64,000 bases of DNA from contig NZ_GG666044.1 of the NCBI RefSeq assembly GCF_000156575.1, positions 192,203 through 256,202 on the forward strand, read 5' to 3'. The notes beneath the pieces are model-generated. The model was not told the origin of the DNA and did no database searches. It worked only from the letters and a program-made list of their open reading frames with translations. This document shows positions 35,137 through 45,557 of the stretch, in pieces. The position numbers and the translations under genes were made by a program. The DNA comes from Anaerococcus lactolyticus ATCC 51172 (lineage in GTDB: Bacteria > Bacillota > Clostridia > Tissierellales > Peptoniphilaceae). The stretch's first letter is position 1. Every line of letters begins with the position of its first letter.

Positions 35137-36453
35137 ATGGAAAATAGAAATAAGTTTTCTTCCCTATGGGGATTTATAATGGCTTGTGTTGGCTCTGCTG
35201 TAGGCCTAGCCAATGTTTGGGCTTTTCCCTATCAATTAGGTTCTAATGGTGGATTGGCATTCTTATTGCCCTATCTCCTATTCGCCTTTATTTTTGGCAG
35301 GGTAGGTCTGGCCGCGGAAAACGCCATAGGCAGAAAATATAAATCAGGACCAATGGTTGTCTACAAAGAAGCCTACAAAAGTCGCAACATGGAAAAATTT
35401 GGCAAAATAATTAGGTGGCTACCAATGATAGGAGTAGGCCTCTTATCAATCGGCTATGCTGTAGTAATTACCTATGTCATCAAAGCCTTGTTTGATACCA
35501 TCAGTGGAAGTATTTTCACTGTTGAAAGTGCCACTTGGTTTGATAGCATATCCACAAATGATTTTAAGGTAATTATTCCCCACCTCTTCTTGATGGTCCT
35601 AGTGTATTTTGCCCTAGCCTACGAAACCGAAGGAATTGAGAAAACAAACAAATTTATCATGCCCTTGTTTTTCGTACTCTTCCTTATCCTTGCAATCAGG
35701 GTATTCTTCCTTGACGGAGCCCTTGGAGGTTATAAATTTATCTTCAACATGGACTTTGGAAAACTTAAGGAAATCAAAACCTGGGTCGCAGCCATGGGCC
35801 AGGCCTTCTTTTCCCTATCCCTAGTAGGAACAGTAATGGTAGTCTATGGGTCTTACTTGCCAGATGATGAAGATGTAATAAAAGCATCAACCATCACAAT
35901 GGGACTTGACACCCTCTCAGCTATGATCTCAGCCTTCGTAATGCTACCAGCATGTTTTGCCTACGGCTTTTCACCAGCAAGTGGACCAAAACTACTCTTT
36001 GTAGTCTTGCCCCAAGCCCTAAAAGAAATGCCCCTTGGCAAATTATATGGAATTATCTTGTTCCTAGCAGTAGTCTTTGCAGGCATATCGTCAATCCAAT
36101 CAATGCTAGAAACCATAACCGAAGCCATAGTCTATAGCTTCCCAAAACTAAAAAGAAAAATGGTTCTAATCGCTTTAATCACAACAATTTACCTAATAGG
36201 TATCTTCATCGAACCAATCTCAAAATGGGGTCCATGGATGGACATAGTAACTATCTACATCCTCCCAATCAGCGGGATAATAGGAGCCATCACATGGTTC
36301 TGGATAATCAAAAAAGAAGACCTCCTAAGCGAAGTAAACAAAAGCGTAAAAAGCAAATACGGAAATACCTGGTATTATACAGGCAAATACATCTTCGTAC
36401 CCCTAGCCATAATCCTATGCTTCATAGCCATAAGATACCACATATCTTTCTAG
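35137..36453 (+). CDS. NSS-family sodium-dependent amino-acid transporter
   Basis: The 438-aa protein has the neurotransmitter:sodium symporter fold of the LeuT/MhsT kind. TM1 carries the Na+ and substrate signature GSAVGLANVWAFPYQLGSNG, and about 11-12 membrane helices are visible. It imports an amino acid with Na+. Which one cannot be read from sequence. TTGGAG lies seven bases ahead of the ATG. It is monocistronic with an intrinsic terminator at 36486-36519. Confidence 0.93.
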   Translation: MENRNKFSSLWGFIMACVGSAVGLANVWAFPYQLGSNGGLAFLLPYLLFAFIFGRVGLAAENAIGRKYKSGPMVVYKEAYKSRNMEKFGKIIRWLPMIGVGLLSIGYAVVITYVIKALFDTISGSIFTVESATWFDSISTNDFKVIIPHLFLMVLVYFALAYETEGIEKTNKFIMPLFFVLFLILAIRVFFLDGALGGYKFIFNMDFGKLKEIKTWVAAMGQAFFSLSLVGTVMVVYGSYLPDDEDVIKASTITMGLDTLSAMISAFVMLPACFAYGFSPASGPKLLFVVLPQALKEMPLGKLYGIILFLAVVFAGISSIQSMLETITEAIVYSFPKLKRKMVLIALITTIYLIGIFIEPISKWGPWMDIVTIYILPISGIIGAITWFWIIKKEDLLSEVNKSVKSKYGNTWYYTGKYIFVPLAIILCFIAIRYHISF

Positions 36454-36485
36454 GAAACTTGGAAACTTGAAAATCAACAAATTCA

Positions 36486-36519
36486 AAAAGGCATGACCAA
36501 AAAACTGGCCATGCCTTTT
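36486..36519 (+). terminator. Terminator after the NSS transporter
   Basis: AAAAGGCATG (36486-36495) pairs with CATGCCTTTT (36510-36519). Confidence 0.85.
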
Positions 36520-36652
36520 ACTTTACAAAAAATTTCCCAAACAGGTCTTAGCCTAAATTTAGCTAAGGTAAACTAATAACTAAAGCTATCATTTTTATTT
36601 TAGGATCTAACCTACTTTTAAAATTTTAATTGCTAAATTATATTTTCTAATC

Positions 36653-36826
36653 CTATTCATCATCAGGAGCATACCAAACAATATGCCTCCCCTCCTTCTT
36701 GGCCTTGGCACTTTCTTCCTGGTATCTCTTGATTCTTTCTTTTTCTTCTTCTGTGAGTATTATATCATAATCCTCTGCTTTTTCAGCACCAAGCGCTATA
36801 CCTATAAGCAAATATTCCCTATTCAT
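36653..36826 (-). CDS. Small 57-aa protein, paralog 1
   Basis: The small protein starts MNREYLLIGIALGAEKAED, has the acidic/helical TEEEKERIKRYQEESAKAKK core and ends GRHIVWYAPDDE. GGGAG lies six to seven bases ahead of the ATG. It is about 60% identical to the next small gene upstream, with both ends best conserved. Two coding paralogs with good ribosome-binding sites and conserved termini make it a real gene. No known family is recognised; it may be a modulator or an anti-phage/anti-CRISPR-adjacent factor, but no evidence favours any role. Confidence 0.75.
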   Translation of the reverse strand: MNREYLLIGIALGAEKAEDYDIILTEEEKERIKRYQEESAKAKKEGRHIVWYAPDDE

Positions 36827-36874
36827 TTCAATCTCCCATATTTTGAACTCAAATAATCCTACTAAACAAAATAC

Positions 36875-37048
36875 CTAATCCATATCAGGAGCATAAAAAA
36901 CAATATGCTTGCCCTCTTTCTTAGCCTTCTCAGACTCCTTTTTGTACCACTCGATGGCCTCTTTATCCTCTTCTGTGAGTGTGATATTATTCGCCTCAGC
37001 AGTTGTATCTCCCAGTGCTATTCTCATTATTAAATATTCTCTATTCAT
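36875..37048 (-). CDS. Small 57-aa protein, paralog 2
   Basis: The sister gene starts MNREYLIMRIALGDTTAEAN, continues TEEDKEAIEWYKKESEKAKK and ends GKHIVFYAPDMD, exactly the same length as its neighbour. AAGGAG lies seven bases before the ATG. The 48-bp gap to paralog 1 suggests one transcript. Substitutions are mostly conservative (R/K, W/F, E/D), consistent with selection on the protein. Function unknown. Confidence 0.75.
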   Translation of the reverse strand: MNREYLIMRIALGDTTAEANNITLTEEDKEAIEWYKKESEKAKKEGKHIVFYAPDMD

Positions 37049-37380
37049 AATTTTCTCCTTCTTCCAAAAAAACTTTATAAAATCCTAATTTTTATAAACT
37101 CATAAACTTAAAATCAAAACACAAACAAAGCTAGCTTTTAAAACAAAATGATATTTCGATTAAAAAAATTGATAAATTCAGAATTAAAAATGAAAATAAA
37201 TAGAGAATTAATTTTTGAAAAAATAAATGATTAATAAAAAATTCGAAATGAAAAAGTATTAACACTTCCCTTAATATTATACCCTTTATGACCTGATTTA
37301 ATCCCAAAAAATAAAAAATCGAACTCCCCCACTTGCAAGTCCTGTCCTTAAAATTAATTTCAGAGGAATATATTAAGAAA
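37049..37380. other. AT-rich non-coding stretch at the CRISPR trailer end
   Basis: Very A+T-rich sequence without a gene lies between the small paralogs and the oldest CRISPR repeat. It should contain the paralogs' promoter. No repeat or palindrome of note is seen. Confidence 0.5.
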
Positions 37381-38934
37381 GGATCATCCCCGCGTCTGCG
37401 GGTACAACCTTTATAACCTTCCTCAAAAGCCTAGCAGCAAGGGATCATCCCCGCTTGTGCGGGTACAACCTAAATCAACAGTATCTAATTTTTGAATATC
37501 TAGGATCATCCCCGCTTGTGCGGGTACAACTTATTTAAAAGGCTTGAAAACTTCCAACCTGGAGGATCATCCCCGCTTGTGCGGGTACAACTGCTGCAAG
37601 GAAGGCTTTGGGATATGGGAAGAAGGATCATCCCCGCTTGTGCGGGTACAACGGAACGCAGAAACAGCAGATCCAATAGCAGATAGGATCATCCCCGCTT
37701 GTGCGGGTACAACGTTTTATGATTTTAATCGGGATTGTTGGTCTGAGGATCATCCCCGCTTGTGCGGGTACAACTGCCTATAAAGGCTTTTTCAAAGGCT
37801 CTAGCTGGGATCATCCCCGCTTGTGCGGGTACAACTTATATGGATAACCTTCTGGAGTGTTTGTTTCAGGATCATCCCCGCTTGTGCGGGTACAACATAT
37901 TTTTTCTAATTCTGTTTATTAACATAGCAGGATCATCCCCGCTTGTGCGGGTACAACTGATAATGTGGATGATAATCATTTCTGGTAGAAGGATCATCCC
38001 CGCTTGTGCGGGTACAACTCAAAAGCTTCAACATCAAGAGTCATCTTTTAAGGATCATCCCCGCTTGTGCGGGTACAACTTAAATATGAATTTATCTTCT
38101 TAACTTTAACCGGGATCATCCCCGCTTGTGCGGGTACAACTAATATGTGGTATTCTATGAGAATGAAAATTGAGGATCATCCCCGCTTGTGCGGGTACAA
38201 CTTGATTTACGATAATGATCATTTTAATAAATTAGGATCATCCCCGCTTGTGCGGGTACAACTTTTAGTGTAATTTCGGAGTTGCCTCCTTAAAAGGATC
38301 ATCCCCGCTTGTGCGGGTACAACCAGTCTATGCCAAAATGTGGCACAGATGGAGGAGGATCATCCCCGCTTGTGCGGGTACAACTCATTAATATCTCTTT
38401 TTCTAGTCATCTTTTAAGGATCATCCCCGCTTGTGCGGGTACAACTCTTATAATCTATATAGGAAACATTTCTAATTAGGATCATCCCCGCTTGTGCGGG
38501 TACAACTTTCTACTGGTGGAAGCGTCCATATTGTCATCAGGATCATCCCCGCTTGTGCGGGTACAACTGTGTCTTGGGTAATTGTAATCATTTTTATTCC
38601 AGGATCATCCCCGCTTGTGCGGGTACAACTGGTACATACTGTCTTCTTTGTCGAAGGTGTTAGGATCATCCCCGCTTGTGCGGGTACAACCCAAGGAGAT
38701 GCTGGAAGAAGTGAAGCAAGAGAGGATCATCCCCGCTTGTGCGGGTACAACTTTTAAAATTTGATAATAAATTAAATTATATTAGGATCATCCCCGCTTG
38801 TGCGGGTACAACAAACATTCCATACGTTATAATCACGCTTTTCCAGGATCATCCCCGCTTGTGCGGGTACAACTTACCTGGTTCGTTAAATTGATTTTTA
38901 AAATTAGGATCATCCCCGCTTGTGCGGGTACAAC
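37381..38934 (-). CRISPR. Type I-E CRISPR array, 26 repeats
   Basis: A 28-bp repeat occurs 26 times with 25 spacers of 33 nt (one of 34 nt, before the repeat at 38602), a 61-bp period. On the plus strand it begins GGATCATCCCCGC; the minus strand begins GTTGTACCCGC, matching the crRNA sense of other type I-E repeats and forming a CCCGC/GCGGG stem. The leftmost repeat (37381-37408) has two substitutions in the loop, marking the old trailer end; the leader is therefore on the right, beside cas2. No spacer visibly matches elsewhere in the window. Confidence 0.98.
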
Positions 38935-38994
38935 AGTAAAAAAAATACATTATTAAGCCAATCTGGATCCTTTTTTCAGGAATTTTGATTCACT
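38935..38994 (-). promoter_or_regulatory. CRISPR leader
   Basis: Only 60 bp separate the newest repeat from the cas2 stop codon, so the leader is short or extends into cas2. It is AT-rich with an A-run next to the repeat and a GGATCC palindrome. It should hold the integration signals and possibly the pre-crRNA promoter. Confidence 0.55.
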
Positions 38995-39882
38995 TTAATT
39001 TTCTAATCTTTTGACAAGTTTATTTAGTTTAGCTATTAGTTTTTGAATTATTTTCACATCCTCCAGCGCTCTATGAGGTACATTTTTATTTATTCCATAT
39101 TCTTTTATGACCGTTTCTAGCTTGTAATTTTTAAGAAATAACTTATCGTTTTTTACATATTGCATGACATCATAGGTCATATTTTTAATTTTTGGTTTTT
39201 CCTGCCTCTTTAGGGATTCATTTATAAATTTAATGTCAAAATTTATGTTATATCCTACGAGTGTATCTTCTCCTATGAAGTCTATAAATTCATTTATGGC
39301 GTTTTTTTCATCTTTGCCTTTTTTTATATCTTCATCGCTTATTCCGGTTATGTTGCTTATTTTTTCTGACAATTTTATATCCTGCCATATAATTGAGGAA
39401 TATTCTTTGTTTTCCTTACCGATTTTTATCGCACCTATTTCAATTATCCTATCATTTATTGGGTCAAGTCCTGTTGTTTCAAGATCGATTATTATATAGG
39501 CTTTGGTATGTTCCTGAGATTTGAATGAGAAATATTTTTTCGCTTTTCTCATCTTTGCGGCTTTGCTAAAACCAAGTTTATTTTCTTTTTTATCTTCTTT
39601 GGGGTTTTGTGGTGTTAGTACTAAGGGGATTCCTTCAAAATCTATCATTATTTTATTTGAATTGTGAGTTTCAAATTTATATCCTATTTCATTTCTATAG
39701 GCATAGGTCATTGTAGCTTCGCCACTTCCTACGCTTTCTACCACTCGCTCCCATAGTTCTTGTCTTATTTTTGTATTGAAATTTCCTACATAGACTCCTG
39801 TCGCTATTTCCTGCATCCACTTTGTGAGGTCACCTCTTAATGATGGTGGGGAATTTTTTAAGGTTATTACTGTTAATGGCAT
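38995..39882 (-). CDS. cas2: Cas2e fused to a DEDDh (DnaQ-like) exonuclease
   Basis: The 295-aa protein opens with Cas2e (MPLTVITLKNSPPSLRGDLT, about 95 aa). A linker rich in Lys follows, then a DnaQ-type exonuclease from about residue 125: Exo I IIIDLETTGLDP, Exo II NINFDIKFI, Exo III HRALEDVKII. Cas2 bridges two Cas1 dimers during spacer capture, and the fused exonuclease would trim prespacer 3' ends, as reported for natural Cas2-DnaQ fusions. It lies 1 base after cas1 and next to the leader. Confidence 0.95.
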   Translation of the reverse strand: MPLTVITLKNSPPSLRGDLTKWMQEIATGVYVGNFNTKIRQELWERVVESVGSGEATMTYAYRNEIGYKFETHNSNKIMIDFEGIPLVLTPQNPKEDKKENKLGFSKAAKMRKAKKYFSFKSQEHTKAYIIIDLETTGLDPINDRIIEIGAIKIGKENKEYSSIIWQDIKLSEKISNITGISDEDIKKGKDEKNAINEFIDFIGEDTLVGYNINFDIKFINESLKRQEKPKIKNMTYDVMQYVKNDKLFLKNYKLETVIKEYGINKNVPHRALEDVKIIQKLIAKLNKLVKRLEN

Positions 39883-39883
39883 T

Positions 39884-41447
<1,564 letters not shown>

Positions 41448-41466
<19 letters not shown>

Positions 41467-42182
41467 AACTGGCCCTCCAAGCTTTCAAAAACGTCAAATG
41501 GGTCTTTATCTGATTTTGCCATGACTAGGCTAGATCTAGCCTCAAATCTTGGTCCAAATTTACGTTCTTTTTGAGAAAATGAAACAACTCTGTCATTTCT
41601 AATTGTGTGAGAATTTTCTGGCAAGAGGTCCTTATCGGCATAGATATCTGCTCGGTAATTTTTGTTTTTCTTTTTAAACCAATCAGCAGCCTGCCAGTCA
41701 AGATTTTCTAAAGCCTCTATTGGTCCTTCCTCATTTGTGCCCAAGATGAACCTTGCAGGCAACGGACAGGAGCGTCTTCCCATAAAGGGTTGGAAATATG
41801 GATATTTTAGTCCTTGAAGGATTTCTTCCATCCACTTATCATCTTCATGAGAGATAGCTACAACAAAAACTGCGTCTTCCATATAATAACGGTTTGTTAC
41901 ATAAGTTCTTTCAAGTTCTCCATTTGGCTTTACTTTCCTAGCTATGTGGTAGTCTTTTTTAAGGACTCCCTCTTGGTCAACTCTGACAGCAAAGTCAAGA
42001 TCATTTAGTTTTTGTATTTTCTCATCTTCATCACGTTCATAGCCAAAGCTTGCCGCTATTATCCCAATTACCCCTGATTTTGATGGATAATAGTCGCTTG
42101 TCCTCGTTTCAAAACGAGATGAAGTCCCCCATGACTGCATAGGTCCTGTTAATTTTAATAAGATAGTTTTCACTATTATCAC
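41448..42182 (-). CDS. cas5e: Cas5e (CasD) Cascade subunit
   Basis: This 244-aa RAMP protein caps the 5' handle of the crRNA. Typical features are LLKLTGPMQSWGTSSRFETR, the TSDYYPSKSGVIGIIAASFG block and the MGRRSCPLPA segment. The annotated GTG at 42182 directly follows the cas7e stop; a second GTG at 42173 with AGGTGA five bases ahead may be the true start, removing three residues. Confidence 0.95.
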
Positions 42183-43262
42183 CTAGGCTTCTATATTTTT
42201 TTCTATCTCTTTGCCCAAGTCTTCTAGGAGGTCATTTAGACTTGCTTCTGACTTTCCTATCTCATTTACTTCTGTATTGCCTAAAATTAAATAGGCTGTA
42301 AAGATTGGTTTATCAAGAATTTTGTCGTATTTTGTATATTCAGAAAAAAGTTTTTCTATTGATTTATCAACGTAGCCATTATCTGATTTAATTGGCTCTT
42401 CAAAGGCGCTTACCATGTTTAAAGGCCTATCAGACCTTAGACTTACAACTATTGCTTGAGGTAGGGTTTGGTTGGCAAAGGTATTTATTTTTCCAGTTGG
42501 CATGGATTCTACGAAAGATTTTACAAAAAGTTTAGTAGCCTTTATGGTTTCTTCCTTATCAGCAAGCTGCCTATAGAAATCATGAAGGGCAATATTTGCA
42601 TAACGGTAGAGGGTTGAAGAATTGTATTCAACTGTACCAAGCATACCAGCTCCCGCATTATCTTCTGGAGCCAGGTCGTCAACAGCGGTAAAAAAGTCAA
42701 ATTCACTTTGGATAGCATGGGTTGATATAGCGTGAGCTACCTGGCTAGATGCATCTTCATTTAGAGAAGCATCATCTGCAACCATTCTGCCAAATAATGC
42801 TACATCAATAGAAGTATCATTTTTCAAAATCTCTTGGAGAATTTTTTTATCGTTAACCTTATCGATACTAGCTTGAGCAAGTTCTTCTGCTTGCTTATCA
42901 CTCATGAAAAATAAGGCTTTAGCTTTCTGATCTTTAGTTGAAATCTTAGCATTATTTATAGTTTTATCAGCCATCTCCATGGCTTCTTCTATGCTTATTG
43001 AACCATCTTTTTGGACGATTTTGTTAGCTACATATCTAACAATTTCAAGCGACCTTATTCCTACATTCTCCACATCACCATTTTCGTTAAAATATTTTCT
43101 GATAGCCCTCTTCCAAGATTGAGAGCTAACCCTAGCCCTAGTTACACCCCCGTATTGGGCGGTTTTTGGACTACCTGTATCGTCCCTGTTGATATTTGCT
43201 GGTGGTACGGTTTGGATAGCGTGGATGTCTAGAAATAGTCTGTTGTTAATTTTGTTTTGCAT
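42183..43262 (-). CDS. cas7e: Cas7e (CasC) Cascade backbone
   Basis: The 359-aa protein polymerises along the crRNA spacer, six copies per Cascade in known I-E systems. It has FLDIHAIQTVPPANINRDDT at the N-terminus and the conserved GVTRARVSSQSWKRAIR and VALFGRMVAD blocks. Its start overlaps cse2 by 17 bases. Confidence 0.96.
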   Translation of the reverse strand: MQNKINNRLFLDIHAIQTVPPANINRDDTGSPKTAQYGGVTRARVSSQSWKRAIRKYFNENGDVENVGIRSLEIVRYVANKIVQKDGSISIEEAMEMADKTINNAKISTKDQKAKALFFMSDKQAEELAQASIDKVNDKKILQEILKNDTSIDVALFGRMVADDASLNEDASSQVAHAISTHAIQSEFDFFTAVDDLAPEDNAGAGMLGTVEYNSSTLYRYANIALHDFYRQLADKEETIKATKLFVKSFVESMPTGKINTFANQTLPQAIVVSLRSDRPLNMVSAFEEPIKSDNGYVDKSIEKLFSEYTKYDKILDKPIFTAYLILGNTEVNEIGKSEASLNDLLEDLGKEIEKNIEA

Positions 43263-43857
43263 TTTTTTCGTCCCCTTCTTTTTTGTTGAATTTATAATAT
43301 GATCTTGACCATTTAATTTTTAGCCCTTCTCTTTGATTTTTCAAAAACCAATATAGGTCATCGGCAAGGCTGGCATAGTCAACCTTAACGTCTGATTTAG
43401 CTTTTAAAAGTTTTATCATTTGCCTTAGGTGGTGGCTTAGTTCATCAAAATTGCTTGATGTTATCATGGCATTAAACCTTCTATCGAGTGCTTTGGTATC
43501 GTCTTCCTTATCTCTAGCAGTTTTTAAAGCATCTCCTAGGTTTTGCTTTTTCTCCCCTTCTTCATAATCAAGCTTTAAAACAGTGTCCACTTTAGCTTGT
43601 TGGTGGAGGGCGTACATTTGGACAGCTGTTAGGATTGCCTTCTCATAATCATTTAAATTTTTATTGGAGCCTAAAAATTCTTCTGGTATATTATGAAAAA
43701 CAAAGGCCAAGGCATCCATATTAACAGATGAGTCCTTGTTAATCGAATTTCTAATATTAGCAAAGATGGCCTTGGTACTTGGCTTATCCCTATCATTGTC
43801 AAGAAGCCTTAGAATCTTTGCCGTTTCCTTATAAACATTTAATTTAGAATCTTCCAT
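43246..43857 (-). CDS. cse2: Cse2 (CasB) small subunit
   Basis: The 203-aa helical, basic protein forms the Cascade belly and stabilises the displaced strand. The N-terminal LRLLDNDRDKPSTKAIFANI and C-terminal DLYWFLKNQREGLKIKWSRS blocks match the family. It lies 11 bases after cas8e. Confidence 0.93.
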   Translation of the reverse strand: MEDSKLNVYKETAKILRLLDNDRDKPSTKAIFANIRNSINKDSSVNMDALAFVFHNIPEEFLGSNKNLNDYEKAILTAVQMYALHQQAKVDTVLKLDYEEGEKKQNLGDALKTARDKEDDTKALDRRFNAMITSSNFDELSHHLRQMIKLLKAKSDVKVDYASLADDLYWFLKNQREGLKIKWSRSYYKFNKKEGDEKNAKQN

Positions 43858-43868
43858 CTATACCTCCT

Positions 43869-45557
43869 TTATAATTCTTTATTTATTCTTGCCATAAAAA
43901 AGTTAAAAGCAGTTGCAATATTTCTTACAGAATCATTTTCAATTATGCCTGTGTAATCTCTTGGTCCAGAATCAGCTACAATCTTCTCTGCTTGTTTGAT
44001 TGAAATTTTCTTTAATTCCTTGTACCAATCATCTATTTTTTTATCCTTATTGTCCGAATAATCAATACTTATCAACCAATCTCTGAAAGGTTTATCAAGC
44101 TCATAATATAGGCTTTCTGAGTATCTTGATACATATTCGTTTGATTCAATGTTTCTAATCTTTTTAGTATCATTAACAAATGATCTAAAAATTTTGTCTA
44201 CAATATATTTAGTTTTATCTACAACTTTATTTATTCTAAATATCCAGCCTTTATCTTCCAAATCATTCACAAGATTTGCTTCGATGTATATACTATCTAC
44301 AATTTCATTTGTTGGCACCCATGACATAGCATTTCCATCATCTTCCATGCTTATTGCGTTTATTTTTACAAACTCATCTCCAATATAATCATTAACGTCA
44401 TTTAACCAATCAATAATACCAGGCTTTCTTTTTGCTGTATTCTCATTTCCTTCATTAGCATCTTCAGTCTCCGTAATCAAACCAAACGATCTCCGCAAAG
44501 ACTTATTTAATTGGTGTTTTCTTGGAGTAAAATCACCTTTATTAGTCCCATCTTTGTTGTATCTCCATACAGTCATTGGCTCTAAAAAATTATTACTGTG
44601 CAAAACTTCAGGTAGTTTTACAATTCCCATTTTAAAAGGCTTTTCGGAATCAAAATCACTTATATATATGGCCCTAGAATAAGCTGTATAAAGTTCGGCT
44701 GTGTTATTAATCGGATTATCACTCATGTATTTTTTGACAACTTCGCTAGGCTTATATTCCCAAACAGGGTTTTGAATATTTGTATTATAGTCAGTGTTTG
44801 AGGTGTTGACTAAAACCAGATTTAAAACCATTGTTTTATATAAATTGTCAGAAGATAGAAAAACTCCACCCAAATCAAATAGCCATCCCTTAGAAGCTTT
44901 ATAGCTTTTATTACTAAACCTAACCTTATCTGATAAACTCGCATAAGATTGAAAAGATATTAGCCATCTAACAACCTCATCATAGTCTAAAATTTCTTTA
45001 TTGTCGTCAGAACTATATTTGGGTGAAAACAACGCTATCTTATTTCCACTCTCAGATACAAGCCTATTAATATTTTTTCCTAAGATTTCGCTTGGGTTGG
45101 TCTTGCTGATTTTAGATTCAGAAATTTCCTCTTTAGTCACCTGATAAAAAGGATAATTGTCATCAAAAAGATAAAACCTATCGTGCCAACATTCTAGGTA
45201 GTCTGTTACTATTTCAGGAAATTTCCCTGACTTCCATAGACTTTCCCATGTTTCCATGAGGGCATCTTCGTAGTCTTCCTCATACTCTTCGTCAACATTT
45301 TCAACTTGCTGCATTTTTTCATTTATTGTAACCATTTCATAAGGCTTTCCATTTGCATCATACCTTGAAAAAACCGTATGAAGGATGGCGAGTAAAAATC
45401 TCATCACTGCAAAATTTTGAGTTGGCATTTCGCCGGCCAGTTCTAAATAATTATGACAATTTTGAAAAAATTCTCTCAAACCTACAAGCTTCGTTGTCCC
45501 CTTATAGTCAGTTACTACCGATATCCAAGGTTCATCAATTAGGTTAAATTCACTCAT
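43869..45557 (-). CDS. cas8e: Cas8e (Cse1/CasA) large subunit
   Basis: The 562-aa protein recognises the PAM and recruits Cas3. It opens FNLIDEPWISV, the usual Cse1 start, with FRFLLAILH-like RFLLAILHTVF and later the four-helix bundle. It is encoded with an 8-base overlap of the cas3 stop. Length is typical. Confidence 0.95.
   Translation of the reverse strand: MSEFNLIDEPWISVVTDYKGTTKLVGLREFFQNCHNYLELAGEMPTQNFAVMRFLLAILHTVFSRYDANGKPYEMVTINEKMQQVENVDEEYEEDYEDALMETWESLWKSGKFPEIVTDYLECWHDRFYLFDDNYPFYQVTKEEISESKISKTNPSEILGKNINRLVSESGNKIALFSPKYSSDDNKEILDYDEVVRWLISFQSYASLSDKVRFSNKSYKASKGWLFDLGGVFLSSDNLYKTMVLNLVLVNTSNTDYNTNIQNPVWEYKPSEVVKKYMSDNPINNTAELYTAYSRAIYISDFDSEKPFKMGIVKLPEVLHSNNFLEPMTVWRYNKDGTNKGDFTPRKHQLNKSLRRSFGLITETEDANEGNENTAKRKPGIIDWLNDVNDYIGDEFVKINAISMEDDGNAMSWVPTNEIVDSIYIEANLVNDLEDKGWIFRINKVVDKTKYIVDKIFRSFVNDTKKIRNIESNEYVSRYSESLYYELDKPFRDWLISIDYSDNKDKKIDDWYKELKKISIKQAEKIVADSGPRDYTGIIENDSVRNIATAFNFFMARINKEL

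Noticed and set aside
37544-38757. Several ORFs running through the CRISPR array on both strands
   Set aside because: They are artefacts of translating the 28-bp repeat every 61 bp.
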